Source: Porogramme epimiltina (Eukaryota > Basidiomycota > Agaricomycetes > Polyporales > Polyporaceae). From it: a DNA stretch of 64,000 nt. The stretch covers positions 62,001 to 126,000 of the forward strand of contig FTLJ01000165.1 in the NCBI GenBank assembly GCA_900155495.1, written 5' to 3'. This document shows positions 51,440 to 62,822 of the stretch, piece after piece. Within the stretch, counting starts at the first letter, position 1. The number at the start of each line of letters is the position of its first letter. The position numbers and the translations under genes were made by a program. The notes under the pieces were generated by a model that made no database searches, was not told where the DNA came from, and saw only the letters and a list, made by a program, of their open reading frames with translations.

Positions 51440-54170
51440 ATTCGTGCTAGACGCTGGCTTGTGAGGCCACGGGCATACCATTCTCTGGTGCGGTCGTAGT
51501 CACCGTCTACTATGTCGAGTGCAGGGATTGAAATTGAAATATTGGGCACCCAAGTTAGAGTCCTAATAAGAGTAGTGATATCATCGTTGATTATGTGAAC
51601 AATTAGATGACCATACATATACCAGAATATACGCAAATACCGGTAGCCCGACCCCCGACATCCTACCTCGCGCCCCTCTCTGCACCCAACGCCCGGTATG
51701 ATCAAGCAGCGAGCGCGCCGACCTTGCGCCTGACGACGCGCGCCTTCTCCACCCCGCGCCCGCTCGTCTTCCCGAACACGACGACCTTGCCCGCCGCCCC
51801 CGCCCGCCCGGCGCGGCCCGCGCGGTGTAGGAAGTCGACCATATTGCGCGGGGCGTCGACGATGAACACGTGCCGCACACTTGGGGCGAAGTCGAGCCCG
51901 CGCGAGAGCAGCGACGTTGTGATCAGCACGTGCGGCGTCGCCGCAACGTCCGGAAGCGGCCCTGGCCCCGCTGCCGCTGCCGGAGAGGGAGAGGTGGCAA
52001 GGGAAGTGGCGCCAGGCGCAGACGGGGCAGGGGCGGCATCGCGTGCGCGGAGGAAGCCTTCGAGGTGGCGGTTCGAGCCGCGCTGCCGTGCGTCGCCTGC
52101 CCGCGTCAGCGCGACGTTGGCGACGCCCTTCTCAGTGAGGTACGCTCCGAGGGCCTCCACCCGCGCGCCCTTGTTGCAGAACACGAGGATTTTGGAGAGG
52201 CCTGCACCGCGCTGTGCGTCATCGGCCCATACCCGACGCAGGCGCCGCTCGATGTCCGCGTCCCGGTTCCCGCCTGTCCACCCCACGTGCTCAGTTGCGA
52301 GAGATGCGGGGAGTCGGTGCAATCGTGGGGAGGCGAGACGCGTCAGCGCGGGGTGGTGTGCGTCGAGGTAGGCGGCGAGCGCGGACGGGATGGTGGCAGA
52401 GGTGAGGACGAGGTTGAACGGGTAGTCGACGGGCGTCGGTTTCCCGGATAGGGAAAGAGAGGCCGGTGGGAGAGGGTGTCCGCGGGCAGCGGAGATCTCG
52501 TCGAGGATGCTACGAGTGGATTCTTGGAAATCGGGGTCTGTAGAGGAGAAAAAGTCAGGGGTGGAGAAGAAGCAAACGACGGACGGGACGCACCGAAGAG
52601 GACGTCTGCTTCATCCACCACAACCCACTCGATATTCGCTAGACTCATTTGCGGCTCCCCCACTACGACCTTCCTATGCCCATGCCTCTCCTTCTCTCCC
52701 CGTTCCTCCCGCTCCTGCGCCCGCGTCTCATAGTCCCACCCACGTCCGCGCATCAACTCCAGCACCTTCGACGGCGTGCCTACAACGACATCGACAGGGT
52801 GGCCCTGCCCCTCCGGACGCACAGCAAACTCCGCCGAGGGCTCGAGGGAGCCGCCCTCGTCCTCCACCAACGCGTCCGCCATCTTGGCCGCGGACACGTT
52901 CCTGCGTGACGTCACGTTCGCGCGCGACGCGCACAGCACCCGCAGCTTCGTGTGGTGCAGAAGCTCCTTCGCGAACCCGGAAAGCTGGCGGGAGAGCTCG
53001 TGCGTCGGTGCCAGGACTAGAGCGCGGGGATTCATCGCACGGCGTGGCGTTGATTCCGGGCCCGGGCGCTGCGTGCCGTGGATCTCGGACTGCTTGAGGT
53101 CCTGGAGGAGCGGCAGGAGATACGCGATGGACTTTCCGGAGCCTGTCTCCGAAGCGAGGAGGGCCTGACGGTACGGCGAATCCTGCGTAGGCGGTTCCGC
53201 ACTGACGAGGTGCTTGAGTGCGAGCGCTTGGATGGGTGTGGGCCGCGCGCTGGGGCCGAGAACGTCGTGGACCGAGGAAAGGAGGCCGTCGATGAGCGGT
53301 GCAGAGCGGAAGTCGCTTGGAAGTTCCTTCGTCGACACTGTCCGCGCGGAGAGGTCGAGTTCGTCGCTCAGCGGATTGACGACCTTGGGCTTGCGGGGAG
53401 GCGTTTCCGGCCTTTCTGGCCGACGGTCGTCTCGTTTTGGCGCAACCTCGTACTTCGCGGACTTGTGCTGTGATGACGGCCGGAGGTCCTTGACGAGGCG
53501 CGTGCGAGAGGGCGTCGTTTTTGTGGCGTTGTAGTGGAAGCAGGGCACGGTTGTGTGTAGGCACGCTACGACTGGGTCTGGTCGGAGGAGCGCGGCTCGC
53601 GAGGAAGCCCAAACGCTCGACAGTATTGACGATACGCCGTAGGACATACGAACACGGTCATCGCGACGCCTCTGCGAAGACGAAAGGCCATGTCGCCTAA
53701 GGTCTTCTTCTCGGTGGGAGGGCCGCCGAACTGGCGCGTTGTGCCCTAGCGAGGCTCGGCCAAGATGAGGGGGCTCTTCACGCTCTGTCGTGGGAGAAGG
53801 TGCGCTCTCTTCGGGCTTCGTTCCAGCCTTGGACCCAACTTTGGTTGTTCCGGCCTTGCTGTCGAAAAGTCCTGGGGCAGCGGTGTGCAAGCAGGCGGCA
53901 ACAAGCTCGGGTGGCAGGAGGGCGGCCCGCGACGCGGTGAAAGCAGTCGCTATGAGAGACATGCAAGGGACTGAGAGCAGACCAGCTCAAGTGGGGCGGA
54001 GAGGGGCAGTGATGAGGATGGCGACTGCAACAGCAGTGAGCGCGAGGATGAGGACGAGGACGTCGGATGAGGTCGCTCCAGTATAGAGCGCTCAAAATGC
54101 AAAAGAGGACCCCGAAGACCGCGGCGCCAGCAGTGCGCCAGACCCGCCAACGCTTGTTCTCCACCACACA
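51440..54170 (-). repeat. Large inverted duplication, arm 1 (functional helicase side)
   Basis: The segment runs from the helicase promoter (near 54,170) through the gene to about 260 nt past its stop. It recurs inverted at 60,449-62,773. Matching non-coding words include CTTCGGGGTC before the gene and GAGAATGGT.TGCCC after it. Confidence 0.75.
51702..53962 (-). CDS. mrh4: Mitochondrial DEAD-box RNA helicase, MRH4-like
   Basis: Two exons, 53962-52594 and 52537-51702, 734 residues (629 if the internal Met106 at 53647 is used). Helicase motifs in order: PTPIQALALKHL (Q motif), LLASETGSGKSIAYLLP (Walker A), LVLAPTHELSRQL (Ia), DVVVGTPSKVLELM (Ib), WVVVDEADVLF (II), LVLTSATIPS (III), ILVFCNKGARVEAL (IV), HVLITTSLLSRGLDFA (V) and FLHRAGRAGRAG (VI). 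The N terminus looks mitochondrial, basic and without acidic residues at first. It contains an internal repeat: SRAALL and VAACLHT at residues 11-27 recur as SRAALL and VVACLHT at 121-137. MRH4 assists assembly of the large mitochondrial ribosomal subunit in yeast (family knowledge). Divergent from the small gene at 54224. Confidence 0.85.
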
Positions 54171-54223
54171 CCCAGGTCACCACCGCCCCTCCTCTCTTCT
54201 CTCCCAACCCCTCAAAAAACGCC

Positions 54224-54442
54224 ATGTCTCGTCGTGCAGCTCCCGGTGGCCCCCTCTTTGCCGCGCCCCCGCGCCGCGTCGCCCACGACCCGAACGAATC
54301 CGCGTTTTCGCGCTTCATCCGCGAGGAGATCATGTCGGCCGAAAACATCCCCGGCAACCTCAGCATCCTCACCTCCGTCGCCGTATTCTTTGGTGGAATT
54401 GCCGCGATGAGGACGTGGGGAGAGCTCATGATCCCAGCATGA
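54224..54442 (+). CDS. Small single-pass membrane protein, possibly a TOM-complex subunit
   Basis: 72 residues in one frame: a basic, Pro-rich start (MSRRAAPGGPLFAAPPRR), then FSRFIREEIMSAENIPGN and one hydrophobic segment, LSILTSVAVFFGGIAAM, ending RTWGELMIPA. Size, a soluble N terminus, a single helix near the C terminus and a short tail fit small mitochondrial outer-membrane proteins such as Tom5 or Tom6; I do not claim a specific one. The start lies 262 nt from the helicase ATG, divergent, so a shared promoter is likely. It is outside the inverted duplication. Confidence 0.6.
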   Translation: MSRRAAPGGPLFAAPPRRVAHDPNESAFSRFIREEIMSAENIPGNLSILTSVAVFFGGIAAMRTWGELMIPA

Positions 54443-55867
54443 CCTGGCTCACCATGGTCGCGGGGGCAGGGAGTGGAGAGAGGAGATGCAGCTAGGAGGG
54501 AGTATGGGCTACGGATGCCCTTTTGAAGCTACTCAAGTGCGTCCTTGTTCGATTCGCTGCTGCTGTTGACTGACCTGCGGCTTTGTCGCTCACAGAACAT
54601 CTCACGGACGTCGCGTCACTCCGTTCACCACTGCTGCACCACACGATTTACATACACTCCTGTACTGTACCATGCCTTAGTAATCGCACCTCTCATGATC
54701 TCTTTTATTGCCAAAACTGCGAACTGTCGAATAGTCTGCATGTCTGAACTGCGAGTGCCACAGCATCACGGTGCTGCACCCACTTCCGCTCGGCGGAACT
54801 GCTGACCGCGCCCCTTACAAGCAGGGACACTACCGATTCGATATGCAGCTCCACCTCACGACGCTCGTTGTCACAAGGATGGTAACATGCCCGCGACGTC
54901 CAAGCAAAGTCAAGCTGTCGACAATGGTGTTCCTCGACCACGCAGAGTAATCCCAGGATCCCCTTCCCGTCACCCATCCCAGCTCCACTTATAGCCCCCT
55001 TCCTTCGTGCCACCTGGTGTGGCCTCTCGATGGACATGTCACGATGTCATTTGAAGTCTTGACTCTAAAATTACAGCGAACACGGACTTATAGTCCGCCA
55101 CCCAACTTCGGAAACGATCAGGAGCCCATGACGCACAGCCCAACCCTCGCATCCCGTCCTTTACAACAGCATTGGAGTTTCAGATGAGTCGCAAAGGTCG
55201 GGCGTTGCAGTAATGTAGGCTCTATTCGAGCCGAAGTGTCACTTCGGCTAACAACAATTCTTGTAGTGACAACAATGCAGCCGACATGAGGGAGGATGTC
55301 ACCTACGATCCCCTCATTCGAGTTCAGCACACGCTCACTTCCGGCGAGCAAACACCAATTCATGAGGCGTTGTACCTCAAGGTGGCCGGAGCTCACCATA
55401 TTGTGCCACGGGTATGCGACACGTTGGAGCATCACGATAGCTGCAACCTACTCATGACCGGAATCCAGTCCCAAGGATTACCACCTCCAGCGGTAGCCGA
55501 AGGACATGGGTGGTGCGTGGTGAACCGGTGATCACTATATATATGAGCAGTCAATTGGTCGACTGACGGTATGTGGGACCGACCCGAGTAAACGTTCGCC
55601 GAACTCAGAATGATCTACTTTCACCACAGAAACAAATACGCCCTATGTGTACAGCCATTTAGTACTGGTACTCCCCATCGACTCTTACAACAGCCACGAC
55701 AAACCCCTGAGTACATGTGACGAGTGTCTACGCCGCGTCTCAGCCGCTTTCACACGGTTTCTCCTTTCTTTTGTGGCGCTCTCACGACCATCGATCGTGG
55801 TCCTACGCGTCACTCTCCACAACCCGTCTATGTAAATCGAGAAGAGGCTCAGTCCGGGTACTCAACC
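54443..55867. other. Intergenic interval
   Basis: No supported gene. Frames near 55.1-55.5 kb have no domain. The right end is the presumed promoter of AP4. Confidence 0.4.
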
Positions 55868-58382
55868 ATGTCTACTCCCACAGCCGCCACATCTATGCTG
55901 GACGCCGACGGCATCTTCTTCCTCTTGGACCTCACGTCGCCTGGCTATCACTCCGCCCACGAACGGGTCAGTGCCCACATCCTGCCACTGCACACCAGTT
56001 CTAACGCCAATGTCTAGTTTTTCTCTGACGCTAAATACAAAGGGTATCTTCAGGGTGCTCCGGATCCGGAGACAGATGCTCACAGCGTAAACACACCCTC
56101 ATCTTCGTCAACATCGGCGGGTGTCACTGGACATAGTGATGTACGTCGACCGATATTGAGGTTTCTCGCCCTTCAATCATCGATATACCAATATACCAGG
56201 TGTCCAGCGGCGATGAATCAGAGGGAGCTCAGCCCGCCGACGCCGACTTTGACGGCGATGAAGGAACGCATACATTACGCGCCCGCGTACCGGGAGGCCG
56301 CTCCAAGGTCACATTCCTCCCAGCGGAGGTTACACGCCCTACGTGGGACCCCCACACGCTCTCCAGACGACGTACGTACCCCACGGCTGGGGTTGTATTG
56401 CATGTACTGACGCATCGTAGGGCTTTGCTATACCGCTATGATTGTAAGTTTGCCGCCAACGACGTCCTATCCGTCAACCTAACATGCGTGGGCTGTACAA
56501 TCGTCTGCCAGATCGTCTCACAGGAAGATCCACAGAATCCTGATTGTCCGGAGCTAACGGTAGCCGAACTAGACTTGGACTCTGGTGCGTGTCTTGTCAG
56601 CGATTTTGCATTGATGGACAGTGTTTTCCCATCTGATTGCCTCCATTTTAGCCTCCCATGTGAGGTGAGAGAGTGAGCAATCTTTATGCAGTGTGGTGCC
56701 TGACGGCTTGACATCTTCTAGTTGGCTGTCGGGCGAGAGATACTGCCGCCTACTTGAACACGCTACTTTCCAAAAATGGAGATCCGGCACGGCGTTGTGC
56801 GTCGCAGACGCCCTTCCTCGGCATGGGCTCATAGGAAAGGATTCGCTTCCTACAACTTCCGGACGACCGATACAACGCATTGAGCACGGGGATGGAACCG
56901 CCGTCTGTACGTTCGTTGATGCCTTCGCGGTTTCGTTGTCGAATCTGACCAATCGCGTAATATCATAGATGTCGGGATTTCTACCACCAAGTTCATGGCC
57001 AACGTGGGGTGTTACGATATGAAGTCAAGCTCTCGTCAGTGGGAGAATGGATGGATGGATGGATTCTTTGCCATCGCATACGCGATGAGCGACACCATGA
57101 AAGACGATACCGTGCTCGGCACTCTGGCGTTGTCATTGGGAATGTGGGTGCATGTTTACCAACATGAGCGTATAAATGTAACGTTATATGTTCATGCAGG
57201 TCGCAACCACGATTCAAAGTCGATGACACCGTTCTAACGGTAAGTTAACGTGACTTCCGAACGCACGATAACGACGAGTTTACCATACGTTGCGTAGGAA
57301 GAGGATGCCCCTAAAAGTTTCTCCTACTGCTTGCAAAGATTGATAAGAAAGAACATACGACCAGTAGGAGGCCTTTAAACATTTGAAGATTGACCGTACC
57401 CTGATGTGGTGGATCTCAGAACGCGGCGGACTTCGTTGCTTACTATGTATGCACGCCCGCCCATGACCCGAAAGATCTCGTCGGGCGTCCATCAAAAACA
57501 GAGAAGAGATCGTGAGTCATTGTCTCGTTTTAACTCCAACGACTCTGCTCACAACCGTGTCGTATTGAAATCGTAGATTTATCGCATTCAACTCTTGGCC
57601 GTGCTCAGAGAACCTCAACCTCTCCGAGAAGATACCAGTGATCAAGAGTGCCTACTGGGAGCCGTTCCAGTGGGTGGTTGTGCTAAAGAAGATCGTTGTA
57701 TCCGAGTATGATCAAGAAACGAAGGAATGGACAATACGAGGTGACGTCGTTCATACAGCGGGAAACGGTATTCCGACCCCAGTCCACGCTCTACTTGATT
57801 GCGGTGCGGCATCTTCTCAGTCTACTGGGGCCTACAACAACTTACGAGGTACTCCAGGGTCGAGTGTTTCTGAACTTCCCCTGGACATGGTCAAGAGACT
57901 GGTCGAGCTTATCGGTGGGAAGGTTGCTACTGCACGTGATCGACGACTCTACAAGTCCACGAAACCCATCTTTACGGTTCCACGGCGAATCAATGGCAAC
58001 AAGCATAACTTAGGTATCACCTACCACTTCCAGGGTTTTACAACGGAGGATGTTGTGGTTCAGACACAAGCAACCTGGTTCATATCGGATGAGGAAGGCA
58101 ACGGTTTAATCGGAGCTAGAGAAGCACAGCCACTTGTCAATGAAAACGGAATGCCATTACCGCCACAGGCAGGTGTCGCGAGCTTTGGCATCGTACGTGC
58201 TGTGTACTCTACCTGATCTCCGACGCTGATATGGTCGACCTTAGAACTGGTTTAATTCTCTGATTGTCGCGATGTTCGACCGTCTGGAGGACCCCTATGT
58301 TAGGCTCGACCGACAGTCGAAGGACAACCATACACTCCCTCAGTTTGTATTTGACCGGCAGGCACAAAACTATCCTCGTTAA
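55868..58382 (+). CDS. A1-like aspartic protease homologue AP4, altered active site
   Basis: The ATG at 55868 gives MSTPTAATSMLDADGIFFLL ... HERV, with no signal peptide, then acidic linkers (SSGDESEGAQPADADFDGD). The first site is LTVAELDL-DSA-SHV-SWLSGERYC: Ala replaces the Gly of DSG, and the 13-nt exon is at 56652-56664. Then RIEHGDGTAV (flap-like), VGISTTKFMANVG and FFAIAYAMSD ... LGTLALSLG. The second lobe has FIAFNSWPCSENL, WVVVLKKIVV, TPVHALLDCG, an intron, SSVSELPLDMVKRLVEL, GITYHFQGFTTEDVV, TWFISDEEGNG, FGIV, an intron, NWFNSLIVAMFDRLE and DNHTLPQFVFDRQAQ. It ends at TAA 58380-58382, 8 nt from the stop of an F-box remnant on the other strand. DSA plus DCG makes normal aspartic protease chemistry unlikely; a binding role is inference. 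Confidence 0.68.
56652..56664 (+). other. 13-nt micro-exon of AP4
   Basis: CCTCCCATGTGAG, preceded by TTTTAG and followed by GTGAGA. Inclusion joins the DS codons to SWLSGE in frame; skipping it would remove four residues after the active-site Asp. Confidence 0.7.
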
Positions 58383-58390
58383 GCTCCTTG

Positions 58391-58525
58391 TCATATGACG
58401 GTTGTGTGCAGGTGTAGTAAAAGGCGAGGAATTAATAGATGGGAAGCGATATGGTTGGAGAATACGTTGATAATGCCGGAGTTAGAGCGGACTACTTGGT
58501 AACACAAGTCTGTTAACTTCGAAAC
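58391..58525 (-). pseudogene. F-box gene remnant, C-terminal end only
   Basis: The minus strand reads VSKLTDLCYQVVRSNSGIIN then VFSNHIASHLL. It matches the end of paralogue F (CYRVVRSEIGAINVFSDGLA). It lies directly downstream of the intact paralogue G on the same strand, but has no upstream exons. Its stop is 8 nt from the AP4 stop. Confidence 0.6.
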
Positions 58526-58568
58526 ACAATGAAGAAACGAGGAGAGCTCGAAACGTCGACGCCAAAAT

Positions 58569-60317
58569 TCAGTGCGGTGGAAAGCGTGAATACAATATAG
58601 CATCTATACAGTGGCCATGGCTATCTCGAATCACCTCGTAGCGTTGCCAATACGTGTCAGTTGTGAATGGTAATAGGTCTACGTACTCAAGTGTTGGGCC
58701 CAACGTAAGAGCAACGAGTCGCGCAGCATCGTCATGACTTCCTGTCACCCATCCTATTCGAAAGGACGCGAGATTGTCCTCCGCATCGGTATTCGTAACC
58801 AAATCCGCCATCACAGCGTTGTGTGGGTGTCCGCCAGGCCAGTCAAGGTGTATACGGAATATGCGTAAAGCTGCGAGAGGCGATAAAAGACGGCAAAGAA
58901 CTCCCTATATAGACAGCAGGCTCGAAGCTTCAGTGCTGGGGTGGTCGCGAACAGTTAAGGATTACCCACCAGTGGAAGTTCCGCGGCGTTCGTGGGGCGG
59001 TATCTGCAGAGCTCCAATACCTCGAGAAATGGAAACGCGGATACGAGATGAAGGAGGAGGACTTCTTCCGAGCTATCCGCGCGGTATTCGACCTCGAGAT
59101 GACGTAGATATGGAGTTCGGCAAGAGTGCAATAACTTGAGGACTTCAGAGGCCGATGGAAGCGGGCAGTGCCATTTCAGTGGCTCCTCTTCTTCGTCGGA
59201 AAATAACGCTCCTCGTTCTACATTCCAGAACCGTGGGTAGCACTGGATACCGAGGAATCGCATACTATTCTGCGGGAGGTGTTCCCAGAGTTGATCGTCG
59301 TCGCCAACGTGGGGATTCGTGACGGTGAGCTTTTCCAGCTCTGGCCAAGGGAACTCCATAGAAAGGCATCTGGGCCACACTGGCTGAGAGTCATAGCCGA
59401 GAGGGCAAGCAAGGTGAAGATTGAGGACGCGGAGCCTGGGCATGCGGCCGAATATGGATACATAGGGGGTGTTGACGGGAGCCTCTGGTTCCCCATACAG
59501 CGTCAATTCACGGAGACATGGCCAATCCTTCCTGGAGAGCTTTTGAAGAGGCGTGTATTCAATGGGGAGTTCAAGCTCCTCCACGAAGCGGTGGAACTTG
59601 GGAACGAGGATTTTGAGGAAGGCAGCCTCAGAAGGATATTTCCGCGGCGGCGGACGAAGTTGGTAGAGATAGTACTTGAAAGAGAGGATGTGGGAGAGGT
59701 TCATGCGAATGCGCTCCACGACCAGATCTTCCGGCTGGTACAAATAAACGTAGCTGGTGAAATGCCGGACGTGACGGTCTGATAGGATGGCGAGAAGAAT
59801 AGGGAGTGGAACGACCGTTCCTCTTTCGACGTTCGATATGAAGTACTTGTCATGTTCGACTACGACCCTTTCCAATAAAGGCATACTTGACAGAAGTTCC
59901 TTGAGAGTGATGCTGGCGCTGTCTTCGGGCTTGTGGTACGTGCCTCCCCGAGGGGAGCTCGGCCATTCTCTTGATACAGACCACATGTAGTCAAACGGCG
60001 CGTGAAGTTGCAAGACCCTTCTGAGAGTTACTTCATGTGTTCCAACTGAAGGCAACAGCGAGCACATACCGCACAAATTTCCAGAGAGAATATTCCAGGA
60101 CGTAGTCCGCTAGATCCGACGACAATATTTGGGCCTTGATCCAACTCCTTCGGAAAAGCGTACCCATACAGATCCGTCTAATCCTTTTGCATGTCAATGA
60201 TAAGGGGCGTAAGCCTTTACGCGGCCTGAGCTCCTCAAAAATTTGGAGCAGAACGTCTTCGTCGAGTTCAAGGATGCTTCTTCGAAGGCCAACGCGAGTC
60301 TCGTCGATTGGGTGCAT
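58569..60317 (-). CDS. F-box/LRR-like protein, paralogue G
   Basis: Exon 1 is 60317-60070 (248 nt), exon 2 about 60013-58970 and exon 3 about 58904-58569. The F-box is ILELDEDVLLQIFEELRP ... LSLTCKRIRRIC ... LFRRSWI. Repeats include FGRMPRLRVLNLHLACP, FPWPELEKLTVTNPHVGDDD and LRHLEVEYRADSS. The last exon gives SPLAALRIFRIHLDWPGG, then ARLVALTLGPTLEYVDL and RYEVIRDSHGHCID. It groups with E and F. No frame lesion is seen. Predicted SCF substrate receptor, target unknown. Confidence 0.82.
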
Positions 60318-60448
60318 TTGAACTAATACTCTACAAGAATACGTAGGTCATCGTTTGTTCGCGCCCATTCGCTCAATACGGGAAGGTATATTGGTCAGCT
60401 TACAAATAATGCTAGTGGAAGTGCTAGAGTCCAAGAGTCTCAGCTTGC

Positions 60449-62773
60449 CGTGGGTTGAAAACGTTGAAACTTGAGAGGCTTGCAGGGCACTCCCGATGTT
60501 CGTCAGTCGATGACGCAGCAGTCTTCGGGGTCTTCCTTTGTATTTGGGCGCCTTATGTTAGACCGTCCTCGTCTTCGTCCTCGACGCCATCGCCGTCACA
60601 CCCTCATCGCAGTCCTTTGCCCTGCCTCACCAGAGCTGCTCTGTTCTAAGACCCTTGATTCACCCTCATGGCGACATCATCCACCGAGTCGCGGGCTGCC
60701 CTTCTACAATCCAAGCTTCTTGCCGCCTACTTCCACACCGCTGCCCCAAGGACTGCTCGATAACAAGGCAGGAAGGGACCCTGGAATGAAGCTTGAAAAG
60801 AGCGCATCTCCTCCCGCAACAAAGCATGAAGGCCACCATCATATTGGCTGAGCACAGCCAGAAGACCGTGCGCCCATTCAGCAGGTCTTGCATCGACAAC
60901 AAGATCTCAGGCTCCCACCTTCACCAAGATATTGTGACGGCTGGGGCCGTACGCCCGACGGTGTATCATAAATACTGTCAAGCTTTTGGGTTCTTTCCCG
61001 CTCCGCACTCCCCCGACCGGACTCAGTCGTAGCGTGCTTCCACACAATCGCGCCCTGCTTCCACTGCGACACCACAAAAACGGCGCCCTCTCGCACGCGC
61101 CTCGTCAAGGACCTCTGACCGACATTACCGCACAAGTCCGCAAAGTACGATGTCGCGTCAAAAGAGACGAGTGTTGGCTAGAAGGGCCTCCCCGCAAGCC
61201 TCAAGTCGTCGGCCCGCCACACCGTACCGCCAGGCCCTCCTTGCGTCCGAGACCGGCTTCGGCAAGTCCATTGCGTACCTCCTCCATCTCCTCCAGGACC
61301 TCTAGCAGCTCGAGCTCTGCGGCAGGCAGCGCCCAGGCCCGGCGTCGACACTCACCGCGCGATGAACCCCTGTGCGCTAGCCCTCACGCCGACGCACGAG
61401 CTCTCTTGTCAGCTCTCAGGGCTCGCAAAGGAGCTACTGCACCCCACGAAGCTGTGCGTGCTCTGCACGAACGTGGTGTCACGCAGGAACGTATCTGCGG
61501 CCAAGATGGCGGACGCGCTCGCCGAACACGGCGCTTCAAGCCGTCGGAGGTGTTCAAGTTCGGGGTGCTCCCAGCAGGCCCTCTCCATCGATGTGGTCGT
61601 GGGCACGCCGCCAAAGCTGCTCGAGCTCATGCGTGGTCGCGGGTAGGACTGAGACGCCGACGCAAGAGTGGGAGGAAAGAGGAGAGAAGGAGAGGCATAG
61701 GCACAGGATGGTGTAGTAGGCGAGGCGTCGATGGGTCTGGCGAACATTGAGTGGGTTGTGGTGGACGAGGCAGGCGTTCTCTTCGGTGCGTCTCACCCGT
61801 CGTTCACCCCCCCCCTGGTCTAACCTCTCTCTCTAGATCCGGACTTCCATGAATCTACTCGCAGCATCCTCGACGAGATTTCCGTCACGCACGGCCACCC
61901 CTTCCCACCAGCCTCTCCCTCTCCGGCAATACCCGTTCCACCTAGTTTTCACCTCCGCCACGATCCCCTCCGCGCTAGCGGCCGACCTCGACGCGCACCA
62001 CCCCGTGCTTACGCGCCTCGCCCCTTCCCCGGCGTTCCTTGCGACTGAGAACGTGAGATGCACGGGCGGGAACCGAGTTACGGGTATCGCACGCTAGGTG
62101 TAGACCGACGACGCGCCACGCGGCATGAGCCTCTCCAAAGTCTTCGTGTTCAGCGACGAGGACCGCACGCGCCGATGCCCTGGAGGTGCACGTGACGGAG
62201 AAAGGCGTCGTGCGAGGGTCCCTCCGCCCGCGCGACGTGGCCCCTGCCCCTGCCCCTACCCCTTACCCTACCCCGGCTGCGACGCTGCTGCAGGACGTGG
62301 TGGCGACGTCGTACGTGCCGATTGCGATTTCGCTGCTCTCTCGCGGACTCGACTTCGCCCAAAGTGTGCAATACGTGCTCATTGTCGACGGGCCGCACAA
62401 CATGGTCGACTCCCTGCACCGCGCGGGCCATTCGCGTGAGTGGGCGCGGCGGACAAGATTGGGAAGACGAGCGGGTACGGGGTGGAGAAGGCGCATGTCG
62501 TGCGGCGCAAGGTCGGCGCACTCGCTGCGCGATCATACCCAGCGTTGGGTGCCGAGACGAGCGTGGGCAGAAGGTGGGGGGTTACTGGTATTTGCACCTA
62601 TTCTGGTACAAGGATAATCGTCTAATTGTGTGCATAGTGAACAATAATATCACTACTTTTAGGACTCCAACTTTGGTACCTAACATTTTCATCGCCGAGC
62701 TCAACATCATAAATGGTGAACTGAGAATGGTGTGCCCTAAACCTCAAGCCACCCTTCAGCACGAGTCAGCGCT
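60449..62773 (+). repeat. Large inverted duplication, arm 2 (decayed helicase side)
   Basis: The inverted copy of 51,440-54,170 includes the promoter, both N-terminal repeat units, the helicase body and the 3' flank (CTCAACAT, GAGAATGGTGTGCCC). It is about 400 nt shorter than arm 1 because of deletions. The arms flank AP4 and F-box G. Confidence 0.75.
60668..62520 (+). pseudogene. Decayed copy of the MRH4-like helicase
   Basis: The copy starts MATSSTESRAALLQSK and keeps LLASETGFGKSIAYLLHLL, VVSRRNVSAAKMADAL, WVVVDEAGVLF and SLLSRGLDFAQSVQYV. Several lesions are visible: an early stop after the first presequence-like unit (TGA after LKRAH.. on this strand in the matching frame), TAG right after LLQDL, a stop after RGRG, frame changes throughout, Ser to Phe in Walker A, DEAD changed to DEAG, and motif VI reduced to HRAGHSRE. 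The second N-terminal unit (RPDSVVACFHT) is also present, so the internal repeat predates the duplication. No function is expected. Confidence 0.85.
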
Positions 62774-62822
62774 ATATTATCTATGGTGTCAAGAGTCATT
62801 TTGGACACCGTTTGTGAGGGAT

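Noticed and set aside
53778..54167. Minus-strand frame starting at a GTG at 54167 as an alternative helicase N terminus
   Set aside because: It is in another frame from the helicase, starts without ATG and covers the promoter shared with the inverted copy.
62236..62280. Telomere-like runs (CCCCTGCCCCTACCCC...)
   Set aside because: The repeat is irregular, short and lies inside the decayed helicase copy, where the intact gene encodes an Ala/Pro-rich linker.
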